A DNA stretch of 64,000 nucleotides from Eubacterium sp. GTDB lineage: Bacteria; Bacillota; Clostridia; Lachnospirales; Lachnospiraceae. Below the pieces are notes generated by a model that was given only the letters and a program-made list of their open reading frames with translations, did not search any database and was not told the origin of the DNA. Shown here one piece after another: positions 1-8,800 of this stretch. The position numbers were made by a program, and so were the translations under genes. Every line of letters starts with the position of its first letter. The stretch's first letter is position 1. The stretch is from NCBI GenBank assembly GCA_017634555.1, contig JAGBNF010000027.1, forward strand, positions 1-64,000, given 5' to 3'.

Positions 1-1743
1 TGCACACATACCACAGCCTACGCACTTATCAGGATAGATCTTGTACTGCATAAGGCTCTTACATACGTGAGCCGGACATTTCTTATCAACGATGTGAGCG
101 ATGTACTCATCGCGGAAATGCTTAAGTGTTGAATTAACCGGGTTAGCTGCTGTCTGTCCAAGAGCACAAAGTGAGTTCTTCTGGATTGTCTTTGAAAGCT
201 CTTCAAGAGTATCAAGATCTTCCATAGTTCCCTTACCCTCTGTGATCTTTGTAAGAACTTCGAGGATTCTCTTTGTACCGATACGACATGGTGAACACTT
301 ACCACATGACTCATCACAGATGAACTCCATGTAGAACTTAGCAACGTCAACCATACAGTTATCTTCATCCATAACGATAGCTCCACCGGAACCCATCATA
401 GATCCCTTCTGAACGAGGTTATCGAAATCGATAGGCTCATCAAGGAACTCCTCTGTCAGACATCCGCCTGAAGGACCACCTGTCTGGATAGCCTTGAACG
501 TCTTACCGTTAGGGATACCGCCACCGAGATCATATATAAGCTCGCGGAGTGTTGTTCCCATAGGAACCTCAACGAGACCAACGTTATTTACCTTACCACC
601 GAGAGCGAATACCTTAGTACCCTTTGACTTCTCAGTACCAACTGCTGCGAACTCTGCAGCGCCTTCACGTAAAATGTATGGCACACAAGCAAGTGTCTCT
701 ACGTTGTTTACGCAGGTTGGCTTGCCCCAAAGTCCCTTAACTGCCGGGAAAGGAGGTCTTGGTCTAGGCATACCACGCTTACCTTCGATAGAGTTAAGGA
801 GAGCTGTCTCCTCACCACAAACGAAAGCACCGGCACCAAGTCTGATATGACAATCAAAACTGAAGCCTGAACCCATGATATTCTCACCAAGGAGACCCAT
901 CTCTCTAGCCTGCTTGATAGCAATCTTAAGACGATTAACAGCGATAGGATACTCAGCACGTACATAGAAGTAACCTTCTGAAGCGCCGAAAGCGTAACCG
1001 GCGATCATCATACCCTCGATAACTCCGAGTGGGTTACCCTCAAGTATAGAACGGTCCATGAATGCACCCGGATCACCCTCATCACCATTACATACAACAT
1101 ACTTCTGATCAGCTTCAACGTTGTATGCGAACTGCCACTTTCTTCCTGTTGGGAAGCCGCCGCCTCCACGTCCACGAAGTCCTGATGCAAGTACTTCATC
1201 AAGAACCTCCTGCTGAGTCATTGAAAGAGCCTTCTTGAGACCCTGGAATGCTCCCATACCGAGAGCTTCGTTAATATCTTCAGGATTGATAACTCCACAA
1301 CCATGAAGAGCAACACGACGCTGCTTCTTGTAGAAGTTGATATCCTCCTGCTTTGTCTTCTTCTCGCCTGATGACGGATCAACATAGAGAAGTCTCTCTA
1401 CAATCTGACCACCAGCGATATCTGTATCAACGATCTCTTCAACATCGTCGATAGAAACCATACGGTAAAGTGTATCTTCAGGATAAATCTTTACGAAAGG
1501 TCCCTGTGAACAGAAACCGAAGCATCCTACCTGGTTTACTGTAGCCTTGTCTGAAAGACCCTTAGCTTCAAGAACCTCTACGAATTTTTCCATGATTTCC
1601 TTAGAATTACTTGAGAGACATCCTGTACCACCACAGAGAACGATATGACGCTTGTCGTCTGCTCCCTTAAGCTTGTCATCAAGACACTTTGTACATGTTG
1701 ATGCGCACTGATCAAGCTCTGCTACTGAAGTAATTTTACTCAT
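1..1743 (-). CDS. nuoF: NuoF-like NADH-binding flavoprotein subunit (HydB/HndC type), 3' end cut by window edge
   Basis: Flavoprotein subunit that carries FMN and Fe-S clusters and binds NAD(P)H, in a bifurcating [FeFe]-hydrogenase or an NADH dehydrogenase. I read 581 codons without a stop. An N-terminal thioredoxin-like 2Fe-2S domain (residues about 1-125, Cys in CGGTGC and GCFGFC) is followed by the NuoF core. The core has the glycine-rich GLRGRGGGGFP loop, then NGDEGDPGAF, then the 4Fe-4S motif ESCGKCSPCR. A C-terminal ferredoxin domain has begun (KCVGCGMC) when the window ends. The extra N- and C-terminal domains match HydB/HndC rather than respiratory NuoF. The ATG overlaps the nuoE stop as TAATG, so translation is probably coupled. 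The catalytic hydrogenase subunit would be expected just beyond position 1, but that is inference. Confidence 0.93.
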   Translation of the reverse strand, partial: MSKITSVAELDQCASTCTKCLDDKLKGADDKRHIVLCGGTGCLSSNSKEIMEKFVEVLEAKGLSDKATVNQVGCFGFCSQGPFVKIYPEDTLYRMVSIDDVEEIVDTDIAGGQIVERLLYVDPSSGEKKTKQEDINFYKKQRRVALHGCGVINPEDINEALGMGAFQGLKKALSMTQQEVLDEVLASGLRGRGGGGFPTGRKWQFAYNVEADQKYVVCNGDEGDPGAFMDRSILEGNPLGVIEGMMIAGYAFGASEGYFYVRAEYPIAVNRLKIAIKQAREMGLLGENIMGSGFSFDCHIRLGAGAFVCGEETALLNSIEGKRGMPRPRPPFPAVKGLWGKPTCVNNVETLACVPYILREGAAEFAAVGTEKSKGTKVFALGGKVNNVGLVEVPMGTTLRELIYDLGGGIPNGKTFKAIQTGGPSGGCLTEEFLDEPIDFDNLVQKGSMMGSGGAIVMDEDNCMVDVAKFYMEFICDESCGKCSPCRIGTKRILEVLTKITEGKGTMEDLDTLEELSKTIQKNSLCALGQTAANPVNSTLKHFRDEYIAHIVDKKCPAHVCKSLMQYKIYPDKCVGCGMCA

Positions 1744-2228
1744 TATGCTGATGCCTCCTTTCTGTAAGACTCAATAATTTCTGCAACCTGGCCAACGGCT
1801 ACCTTAGGGTAAACCTTACCATTAATACTTACAGCCGGCGCAATACCACATGCACCGATACATCTTAAGGCATCAAGTGTGAAGAGGCCGTCTTCACTAG
1901 TCTCACCCGGTTTAATGTTGAGAAGTTCTGAGAACTTATCAATAACCTGCTGAGCCCCCTTAACATAGCATGCTGTTCCAAGACAGCATCCTATTACATA
2001 TTTTCCCTTCGGCGTTAAAGAGAAAAATGAGTAAAATGTTACAACTCCGTAAATCTCAGCAACCGAAATTCCGGTCTTCTTTGATACCAGCTCCTGAACC
2101 TCAAGCGGAATGTATCCGTACTCGTTCTGGATGTCGCTGAGTATCATCATGAGAGGAGTCTTTTCATCTGTGTATCTGTCACAGATTTCCTCGATCTTTG
2201 CTGCAGCTGCAGCATTCAGCTTCGCCAT
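1743..2228 (-). CDS. nuoE: NuoE-like 2Fe-2S thioredoxin-fold subunit
   Basis: Electron-carrying partner of the NuoF-like subunit (HydC/HndA type), 161 aa, the usual family length. An N-terminal helical part (AAAAAKIEEICDRY) precedes the thioredoxin-like 2Fe-2S domain, whose four cysteines are visible: CCLGTACYV (second and third thirds) and CIGACGIAP near the C-terminus. AGGAGGT lies just upstream of the ATG. The stop shares one base with the next gene's ATG, so the two are cotranscribed. Soluble cytoplasmic electron transfer to or from NAD(P)H is inferred from the family. Confidence 0.95.
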   Translation of the reverse strand: MAKLNAAAAAKIEEICDRYTDEKTPLMMILSDIQNEYGYIPLEVQELVSKKTGISVAEIYGVVTFYSFFSLTPKGKYVIGCCLGTACYVKGAQQVIDKFSELLNIKPGETSEDGLFTLDALRCIGACGIAPAVSINGKVYPKVAVGQVAEIIESYRKEASA

Positions 2229-2537
2229 ATCTGACCTCCTATTAGATTATATATTTTTATATATGCATTTAATATAAAAACTGACATACCACAGACAATT
2301 ATACTTGATAAGTCAGCTATTTTGTATTTATATTTTGTTCATATAAATTAAACTTTGTTAGTCTTATTTAACATGGCGCATTTTCCCATAATTTTTCTTG
2401 ATTACGCACTATTTTCCCGTATTTTTTTCGGATACCATGGTTACGCAAATCACCAGTGCAAAAATGTAGAGCAAAGTTGCTACAAGGAAAATGTATGAGT
2501 AGTTGGAATTTGAGTTCGAAAGTATGATTTGCCGGGA
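2229..2537. other. AT-rich intergenic region with candidate nuoE promoter
   Basis: 309 bases without a convincing gene. On the minus strand a TATAAT stands at 2303-2298, about 70 bases before the nuoE start, with no good -35 box. A TGTTA/TAACA pair near 2355-2374 resembles a Rex operator, but the half-site spacing is two bases too long. The part next to the HD-GYP stop holds no clear terminator. Confidence 0.4.
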
Positions 2538-4268
2538 TTATTCCTCGTCGTCATCCAGACTGCTATAGTATTCCTCCAGCTTCGGTCTTGCCGCCAGAAA
2601 ATACTTATTGAGGCTCTCATCGAACTGAGTCCCCATACCCTCTTCGATGATCTCAAATGCTTTCTCAAAGCTGTATTTGTCCTTGTAGCATCTCTTTGAT
2701 ACTAACGCATCATATACGTCCGCGATGGCCATGATGCGGGCCTCGAAAGGAATCTCCTCGCCCTTCAGATGATCCGGATAACCCGAACCGTCCATTCGTT
2801 CATGGTGGTAATGGGCTACATTTTCCGCAAGGAGCTCAAACTCCGGATCCTCAACACCGGTAAGGACCTTCTTCACCATCTCGGCACCCTTTGCAGCGTG
2901 GGTCTTCATGATTTCATACTCCCATGGCTCAAATCTGCCTTCCTTTCGAAGGATCTTGTCATCAACGGCAATCTTGCCCAGGTCATGCATAGGAGCCGCC
3001 TTTACCATAAGGGATTTGAAATGCTTGTCCACCATGCAGTCCGGGTCCTTCAGCATTTCCTCTATGAGGAACTTCACGCCCTGGCTGGTTCGCTTGATAT
3101 GGCCGCCGGTACTGAAGTCTCGGCCTTCAACCATTTCTGCAAGTCCGAGGACCATCTTGTCCTGGATTTCCTGAATGTGCTCGGTCTTCTTCTCAACCTC
3201 TTCCTCAAGGTCGCTGTTATATTTTTCAAGCAGATTTGTGTATCGACGCTCTTCTGTCTCGTCGATGATTACTATCTGATAACCCTTTATTCTTCTGTCG
3301 TCTCGGAGATAATTGATGATGAATTTATAGAATCTGTCGTGATGCTCTACCGAATGCTCGATTTCCAGTGTTTTCCTGTCGCCCTTACTGTTTTTTGCGA
3401 GCCTGTCGAACTCGTCGAGCCAGGCGTCCACATTTGACAGCGGTTCCTTATCAATGTTGAACCATTCGTCAACTTCCTGGTTTGCCAGGGTAAGGAAAAA
3501 CTTTCTGGCTGTAATATTTGCGCCTATAAATCTTCTGTGGATATCGAGTGCGATGAAGCCGTTCTCTGCCTTGTCGATCATGGCAGATGCTTCGGTAATG
3601 CTGATGTTGTACATTCCGGTTCTTTCCATGATGATCAGGAAAATGGCCTGGAACACGATGAACGCTGCAGGAAGCAGCTCTAACCTTTTTGAAACGGAAT
3701 GCCCGAAGAAGAACGATATGACAGAAATGATTTCTGTCAGGATCATAAGAAGTGTTGTCCTGTAAGAAACGACGCCCTTCTTCTTCGTCATGCTGTAAAC
3801 GAGAAGTGCAACGCCGATGGCTGTATAGACCGCAACCATGACATAGAAAACCGTGTGAAGCGGGCCGTACTCCTTTGTGAGCACAACCTCTCCGTCGATG
3901 ATGTCGAATTTAACGGATTTGTAGAAGACTCCGTTGATTCCGATCATAAGAATGACGCCGTACATGAGAACGGACGACGCCGTCATAATAAGTCCAACTA
4001 TTCTTGGGATCTTCAGCTGGAAAAGATTCATGATGCTGAAGGTAATGAACATGGCAAGGAAACACCCTCCGAGGTATATGATCTTGTTGGCAAGAAGCGC
4101 CTCCTCGAGATTGGATGAAATCGCACGCATGAGATAGCCTATTTCCGCAATAGGTATAAACAGGAAAATGAAGGTGATGTTGATATCCGTATCCCTGTTC
4201 CATCTCCATTTGAAAATTAAGAGTCCGATAACTGAAAGAGCCAAACAGACGGCATAATATACCTGCAT
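2538..4268 (-). CDS. Membrane-bound HD-GYP domain protein (putative c-di-GMP phosphodiesterase)
   Basis: 576 aa. Likely hydrolyses cyclic di-GMP. About seven transmembrane segments occupy residues 1-215 (histidine-kinase-like 7TM sensor), followed by a PAS-like region (about 225-350), a short coiled coil, and an HD-GYP domain. The signature residues are present: HDLGKIAVDD near residue 428 and HHERMDGSGYP near 484, so catalysis is expected. The start was chosen at the ATG with AAAAGGAGG six bases upstream; a longer in-frame reading from 4304 has no such site. The C-terminus is acidic (SSLDDDEE). A long AT-rich 12-bp repeat tract lies directly upstream and may affect its expression. Confidence 0.9.
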   Translation of the reverse strand: MQVYYAVCLALSVIGLLIFKWRWNRDTDINITFIFLFIPIAEIGYLMRAISSNLEEALLANKIIYLGGCFLAMFITFSIMNLFQLKIPRIVGLIMTASSVLMYGVILMIGINGVFYKSVKFDIIDGEVVLTKEYGPLHTVFYVMVAVYTAIGVALLVYSMTKKKGVVSYRTTLLMILTEIISVISFFFGHSVSKRLELLPAAFIVFQAIFLIIMERTGMYNISITEASAMIDKAENGFIALDIHRRFIGANITARKFFLTLANQEVDEWFNIDKEPLSNVDAWLDEFDRLAKNSKGDRKTLEIEHSVEHHDRFYKFIINYLRDDRRIKGYQIVIIDETEERRYTNLLEKYNSDLEEEVEKKTEHIQEIQDKMVLGLAEMVEGRDFSTGGHIKRTSQGVKFLIEEMLKDPDCMVDKHFKSLMVKAAPMHDLGKIAVDDKILRKEGRFEPWEYEIMKTHAAKGAEMVKKVLTGVEDPEFELLAENVAHYHHERMDGSGYPDHLKGEEIPFEARIMAIADVYDALVSKRCYKDKYSFEKAFEIIEEGMGTQFDESLNKYFLAARPKLEEYYSSLDDDEE

Positions 4269-4327
4269 ATTACGTCCTCCTTTTCGATAATCACTTATCT
4301 TCAAGCCCCTACGTGATGTGTTCCTTG

Positions 4328-4518
4328 TGTATTTGTTTTATTGTTTGTATTTATTATTTGTACTTGTTGTTTGTATTTGTTGTTTGTATTTGTTGTTTGT
4401 ATTTATTATTTGTATTTGTTGTTTGTATTTATTATTTGTACTTGTTGTTTGTATTTGTTGTTTATATTTGTTGTTTATATTTGTTTTATGTTTTTATTTT
4501 ATGTATTTGCTTTATATA
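4328..4518. repeat. 12-bp tandem repeat tract upstream of HD-GYP gene
   Basis: About 190 bases built of degenerate 12-mers of the type TTGTTTGTATTT (variants TTATTTGTATTT, TTGTTTATATTT). It lies in the promoter/leader region of the minus-strand HD-GYP gene. Plus-strand frames through it read as Cys/Leu/Phe/Tyr-rich peptides and are artefacts of the repeat. Confidence 0.85.
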
Positions 4519-4570
4519 TTTGGCTTACGGGTGGCCGCTTGACCTCTTGCTTTCCTTAGCTTCCGGTGAG

Positions 4571-4890
4571 AAATACTACCCGAGACGCCATTTGACACCG
4601 ATTGTGTTAGTACTCCTCTGTGACAATACTACCAAGCTTGCTGTTTTTGACGTTTTTGTTAGTAATTTCCACTCCGACAAAATTTCTGATTTTGTCGCAC
4701 TACTAACAACCCACTTGCTACTCGGTCATTTGGTAGTATTTTTCGGTCTTTTCAGCCCTCCATAAAAAATGTGCTACTACCACAGCTCCTGTTTTTCAGC
4801 CCTCGTGGTAGTATTTTCCGGTTTTTAGGCCTTTAAAACTGCCTATCATACTAATAAATCAACTATATAAGCTTAATTTATTAGTACAAC
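4571..4890. repeat. Cluster of nested inverted repeats with TACTA ends
   Basis: Non-coding stretch holding at least three perfect palindrome pairs. AATACTACCAA (4625-4635) pairs with TTGGTAGTATT (4730-4740) and encloses GTTAGTA (4658-4664) with TACTAAC (4701-4707), which itself encloses CGACAAAAT/ATTTTGTCG (4675-4683/4689-4697). Then come TACTACCAC (4775-4783) with GTGGTAGTA (4805-4813), and TACTAATAAAT (4849-4859) with ATTTATTAGTA (4876-4886). It lies downstream of the glycan operon and upstream of the HD-GYP leader. No T-run follows any of the stems, so simple terminators are unlikely. Confidence 0.8.
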
Positions 4891-4968
4891 GCAGAAATAC
4901 GCTTATTTTATTGTATTCCAACAGCCATCCGCGCTCACCCACAGATCAATTTATGATTGTATCCGACT

Positions 4969-5838
4969 CTACTCCTCACCCGGGAACTTCAATATTTCCG
5001 GCATGTGGCAGTGGCGGCTTCCTTCAGGCGGAAGCTTCATGTAGTCTCTGTATGCTGTTGTCAGATAGCCGTCATAATCCTTCGGGACCGGCACTTGGTC
5101 GTTCTCGAAGTCATGATAAAGCTGTGTGAAAAGGTCCTCGTCCTTATACTGCAGGCCGAACATGTGCTTGTTTCTGATCCAACACCAACACATATCGGTA
5201 ACGTAGCCGCCTGCTTCCTCGCGTGAGGTGGACGTCGCTTTCTTCAGATATTTCTTGTAAAGCTTCCTCGTTGAAATGCGGAACAGCTTCAAAAATCCGC
5301 TGATCATACCACATCCGATGATTGAGAAAAGCTTTTTTATTCCCTTCAGGCCCTTCGGAAACTTCGGACGCAGATAGGTTGCGAGAACCATTAACTTCAG
5401 AAGCACGTAGCACCTCAGCGCCACCTTGTCTCTCTTCTTTATATCCTGCGGCCAGTAATCCATCGGAAAGATGTCGATATAGATTCCGCAATGATATGTG
5501 AAATGTTTGTCTACCGCTTCAACAAAGGTTGAGTCGTCACGCTCCAGCTTCGCAAAGCCCATGACATATCCATCCGTAAGTCTCGGCTCCAGAAGTTTGT
5601 ATGGATGTGAGAGTTCCTTCTCGGCAACCTCGATCAGCTTCTCATAATCCTTTCTCGGCATGAGAAAATCCATATCATCATCCCACGGAATAAAACCGCT
5701 ATGCCTTATTGCACCGAGGGTTGTTCCGAAGCCTGTTACAAATCTAAGATTATATTTTTCGCAGATACGGGCAAGTTCGTGATACAGTCCAAGCTCAATT
5801 TCCCTAATCTTCTTCAATTGTTCCTGAGTGTATTCCAT
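4969..5838 (-). CDS. licD: LicD family phosphotransferase
   Basis: LicD proteins transfer a phospho-alcohol (phosphocholine, phosphoribitol or similar) from a CDP-activated donor to surface glycans. 289 aa with the family core near residues 40-60: TGFGTTLGAIRH followed by FIPWDDDMDFLMP, a nucleotidyltransferase-like DxD metal site. The start at MEYTQEQ was chosen because GGGGAACAG precedes it; a longer reading from 5883 overlaps no good ribosome site. Last gene of the minus-strand glycan cluster, 57 bases after the large fusion gene that supplies a cytidylyltransferase and a kinase-like domain. That makes a complete activation-transfer route plausible; the substrate is unknown. Confidence 0.88.
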   Translation of the reverse strand: MEYTQEQLKKIREIELGLYHELARICEKYNLRFVTGFGTTLGAIRHSGFIPWDDDMDFLMPRKDYEKLIEVAEKELSHPYKLLEPRLTDGYVMGFAKLERDDSTFVEAVDKHFTYHCGIYIDIFPMDYWPQDIKKRDKVALRCYVLLKLMVLATYLRPKFPKGLKGIKKLFSIIGCGMISGFLKLFRISTRKLYKKYLKKATSTSREEAGGYVTDMCWCWIRNKHMFGLQYKDEDLFTQLYHDFENDQVPVPKDYDGYLTTAYRDYMKLPPEGSRHCHMPEILKFPGEE

Positions 5839-5895
5839 CTCTGTTCCCCATACCGCCGACGCACATGTATCATCCCTGTGCATCTGATTTTTCTA

Positions 5896-8800
5896 CTATT
5901 TCTCAGCCTCTCCCGACTGCATTTCTTCCCTGATCTCCGTTGTGCTCACGCCCTTGGTATACGAGAAGAATTCCATATTCGAACCGCGCTTATGCAGCTC
6001 CATGATTATGTCATTCCAGTGGCCCACATGATCATCACCTGAGAAATGGCAGTCATAATGTAGCTGATCCCACGCATCGAGCTTATCGGTATTGCTGAAG
6101 TCAACCGGAATAACCCGGTCAACCGCACGCAGTCCCCTGATCACTTCCATTCTGTCTTCGCAGGAAATGACCGGCTTGCGTCCCTTGTAATACTCAACCA
6201 GCTCGTCTGTCAGAACACCGACGATCAGAATGTCGCAACGCTCCTTGCAGCGCTCGATAAGTCTCAGATGTCCCTTGTGGAAGAGGTCGAAAACGCCCGG
6301 CACATAACCGATATGATAAGGCTTCTTCTCCTGCTCCTCAACACCGTCCGTAATGTTCGGCGCAGACGCACGTGTCACCCACTCAAACTGGTCAGTATTT
6401 CTGACGCTCGCGATGAACTCTCTCTCCTTCTCCGCAAAGGCCTTCCTGTCCTCTTCGGAAATGCGGTAGCGCTGGTACATTTCAGACGCATGCATCGCAT
6501 CTCTTGCAACAGCCGAAGACTCGAAGAAATAGCGGATTGCCCTGTACATCGCAAATTCCGGAGTCGCATCATCGGACACGAATTCCTGATCGTAGAACAG
6601 GATGCTTTCCTCGGCACGCTTCTTGCCCGGCACATAAAATGCGTTGCACGGCGCAAGGTCGAGGAACACGTGACCCTTCAGCGAACTGCGTCTGATGTAC
6701 ATGTAGATTGCATCGAAAATCTCCAGGAACTGCTCCCTGTCTGTGTTTATCAGTCTCTCAAGCACGCTGGTCATTCCCTCATAGGAAATGTACGGCATAT
6801 CGAGATACGTTCCTCTGGCATCCATCTTGAGTGAGGTTTCAACCACCGGAACGCCGCAGGCCTTCAGTTCCTCTGTGTAGGAGTTGAGCAGCTTCAGCTG
6901 ATCCTCTCCATCGTAATAAAGCGGTCTCTTCACGACACTGCCGCCCCTTATGGTGGTAGCCATTCCGAACTCAGTGCCTCTGTCAGTCGTAACGACCGCA
7001 TAATCTATATCGGACAGCTGTCCGTCTATTGTAATCTCAACAATGTATGAATCCGACATGAAAGGAAGTGCACCGCCGTCGATCACATCGCCGAAAAGCC
7101 TGTGCTCCATAACACGCATCGGATGATCATGATAGTTATAATCATTAAGGCGCTCTCTGGTATTTATTCCGTTCATATATTCGTCGGTAAATATCATCTG
7201 CGGCATTCTCATATCCGGTACAGGATAGAAGAATTTGTAGTTTGGAAGGTCAGCATCCTTGATCATCTTCTCAAGCTCAAGCTTGCTGAAACGGCCTTCG
7301 CGATTCATAGAATCATCGCGGCTGTCCATTCCCGTTTCATCACCACAGAAGTTGCGGAGTCCGTATCTGTTATCCGCTCCGATGATAATTGTTCCACCCG
7401 GATAGAGTCGTTTGCTCCACTCCTCGAGCAGAGCCGGTCCTTCTTCACCCAGCTTCTTGCCGTCCATGCAGATAATGTAATCATAAACCTTAGGTGCAGA
7501 GCTGTCCTCGCTCACAAGCACCTGTGTAATGCCGTCCGGATCGTATGCATCCTTCGGACGTGTGCTGGCTTCGGTACATTCAACATGCTTGCATCTTCTT
7601 CTGAGAAGCCTTGCAAGAACGTCATCCTCAGAACCAACGTAAAGAGCATAGCTGCCCTTTCTGAATTCGTACCAGTTAAGCACCGACTCGCGAAGCGGAC
7701 TGGACTTCATTTCGGTATCCCACTCAGGACAGTTATCGGATGAGCTTTCCGCGTCACCGTCTGCGCTGAATGCTGAGCCTGCGCCCATGCCACTTACAGT
7801 TCCGTTTGCTGCACTTGCCAATCCTGCGCCCGCACCGTTCGCAGTACCGGCACTTACTACACCTGTAGTGCCTGCTCCTATGGTGCCAACAAATGTACCG
7901 CCTGCCGAAACTGTATTTGCTCCGCCTTCCTGACGAAGCAGCAGTGCCGCATCCGCACGCTCTTCGCTGCTCATTGCATACTCAGGAAGCTTGCTTCTTC
8001 TTGCCTCGATCAGATATTTGAGATCTATATCGCGGCGTCCGCCCCAGAGCTCATCATCTATAAGCACCTTATCGTAAATGCTGAGGTCCTTTCCTCTGCA
8101 ATAACGGATGAATGCCTCGAATGGCATTGCAGCATCATGGCATCTGAAGGAAATCTCTGACTCATAGTCGCGGAAATATCCCAGATAATCCTCCACGAAA
8201 TCCATGGCACCCTTCTGCATCTGAAGAGCTGCCTTATAATATCCCTCTGCAGGACCCGCATCATATATTTCTTCCAGATCTTCTGTATATCCGATACATG
8301 ACGCAGTCGCCTCAAGATATGAATACTCTCTGAGGGATGCCTCCATGTATGGATTGAAATCGAAGAAGCTTCTGATCTTCATGCCCGAACGCTTCTCGTA
8401 TCTGAAATGGTTCCTTCCGTCAGCATGGAAATAGTAAACCGAAGGATGTGTTCCGGTAACGTCCATAACGGCCGCGGGAATACGTCCGCTGTAGCCCATG
8501 TCGAAAAGAGCTGCGGATTCCTTCAGTGCATTTCCTGTCTTACTCTTTATATATTTTGAGATCTTCATCTTGGCAGCCACGTGCTTGTTGCTGTCGTATC
8601 TTGTCTTGATGAAGTTACTTATGAACATTCTAAAGCTGTCCGGTGTGAATGACTCTTCATCCTCACCGTCATCTTTCTTTGCATCCTTTTTCTTGGTACG
8701 TGATTTCTTCTTTGAACTGCCGTCCTCACCATCCAGGAAAACTCCGCCGGCGCTGAGGGATGCTGCTATGGCGCTGTCTGCATCAGACACCTCGCTGGCT

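Noticed and set aside
2355-2374. Rex operator upstream of the NuoE/NuoF genes
   Set aside because: The TGTTA/TAACA half-sites are separated by 8 rather than 6 bases and the inner bases do not fit the consensus.
4313-4765. Plus-strand reading frames rich in Cys, Leu, Tyr, Phe
   Set aside because: They are translations of the 12-bp TTGTTTGTATTT repeat, with no ribosome site and no coding-type composition.
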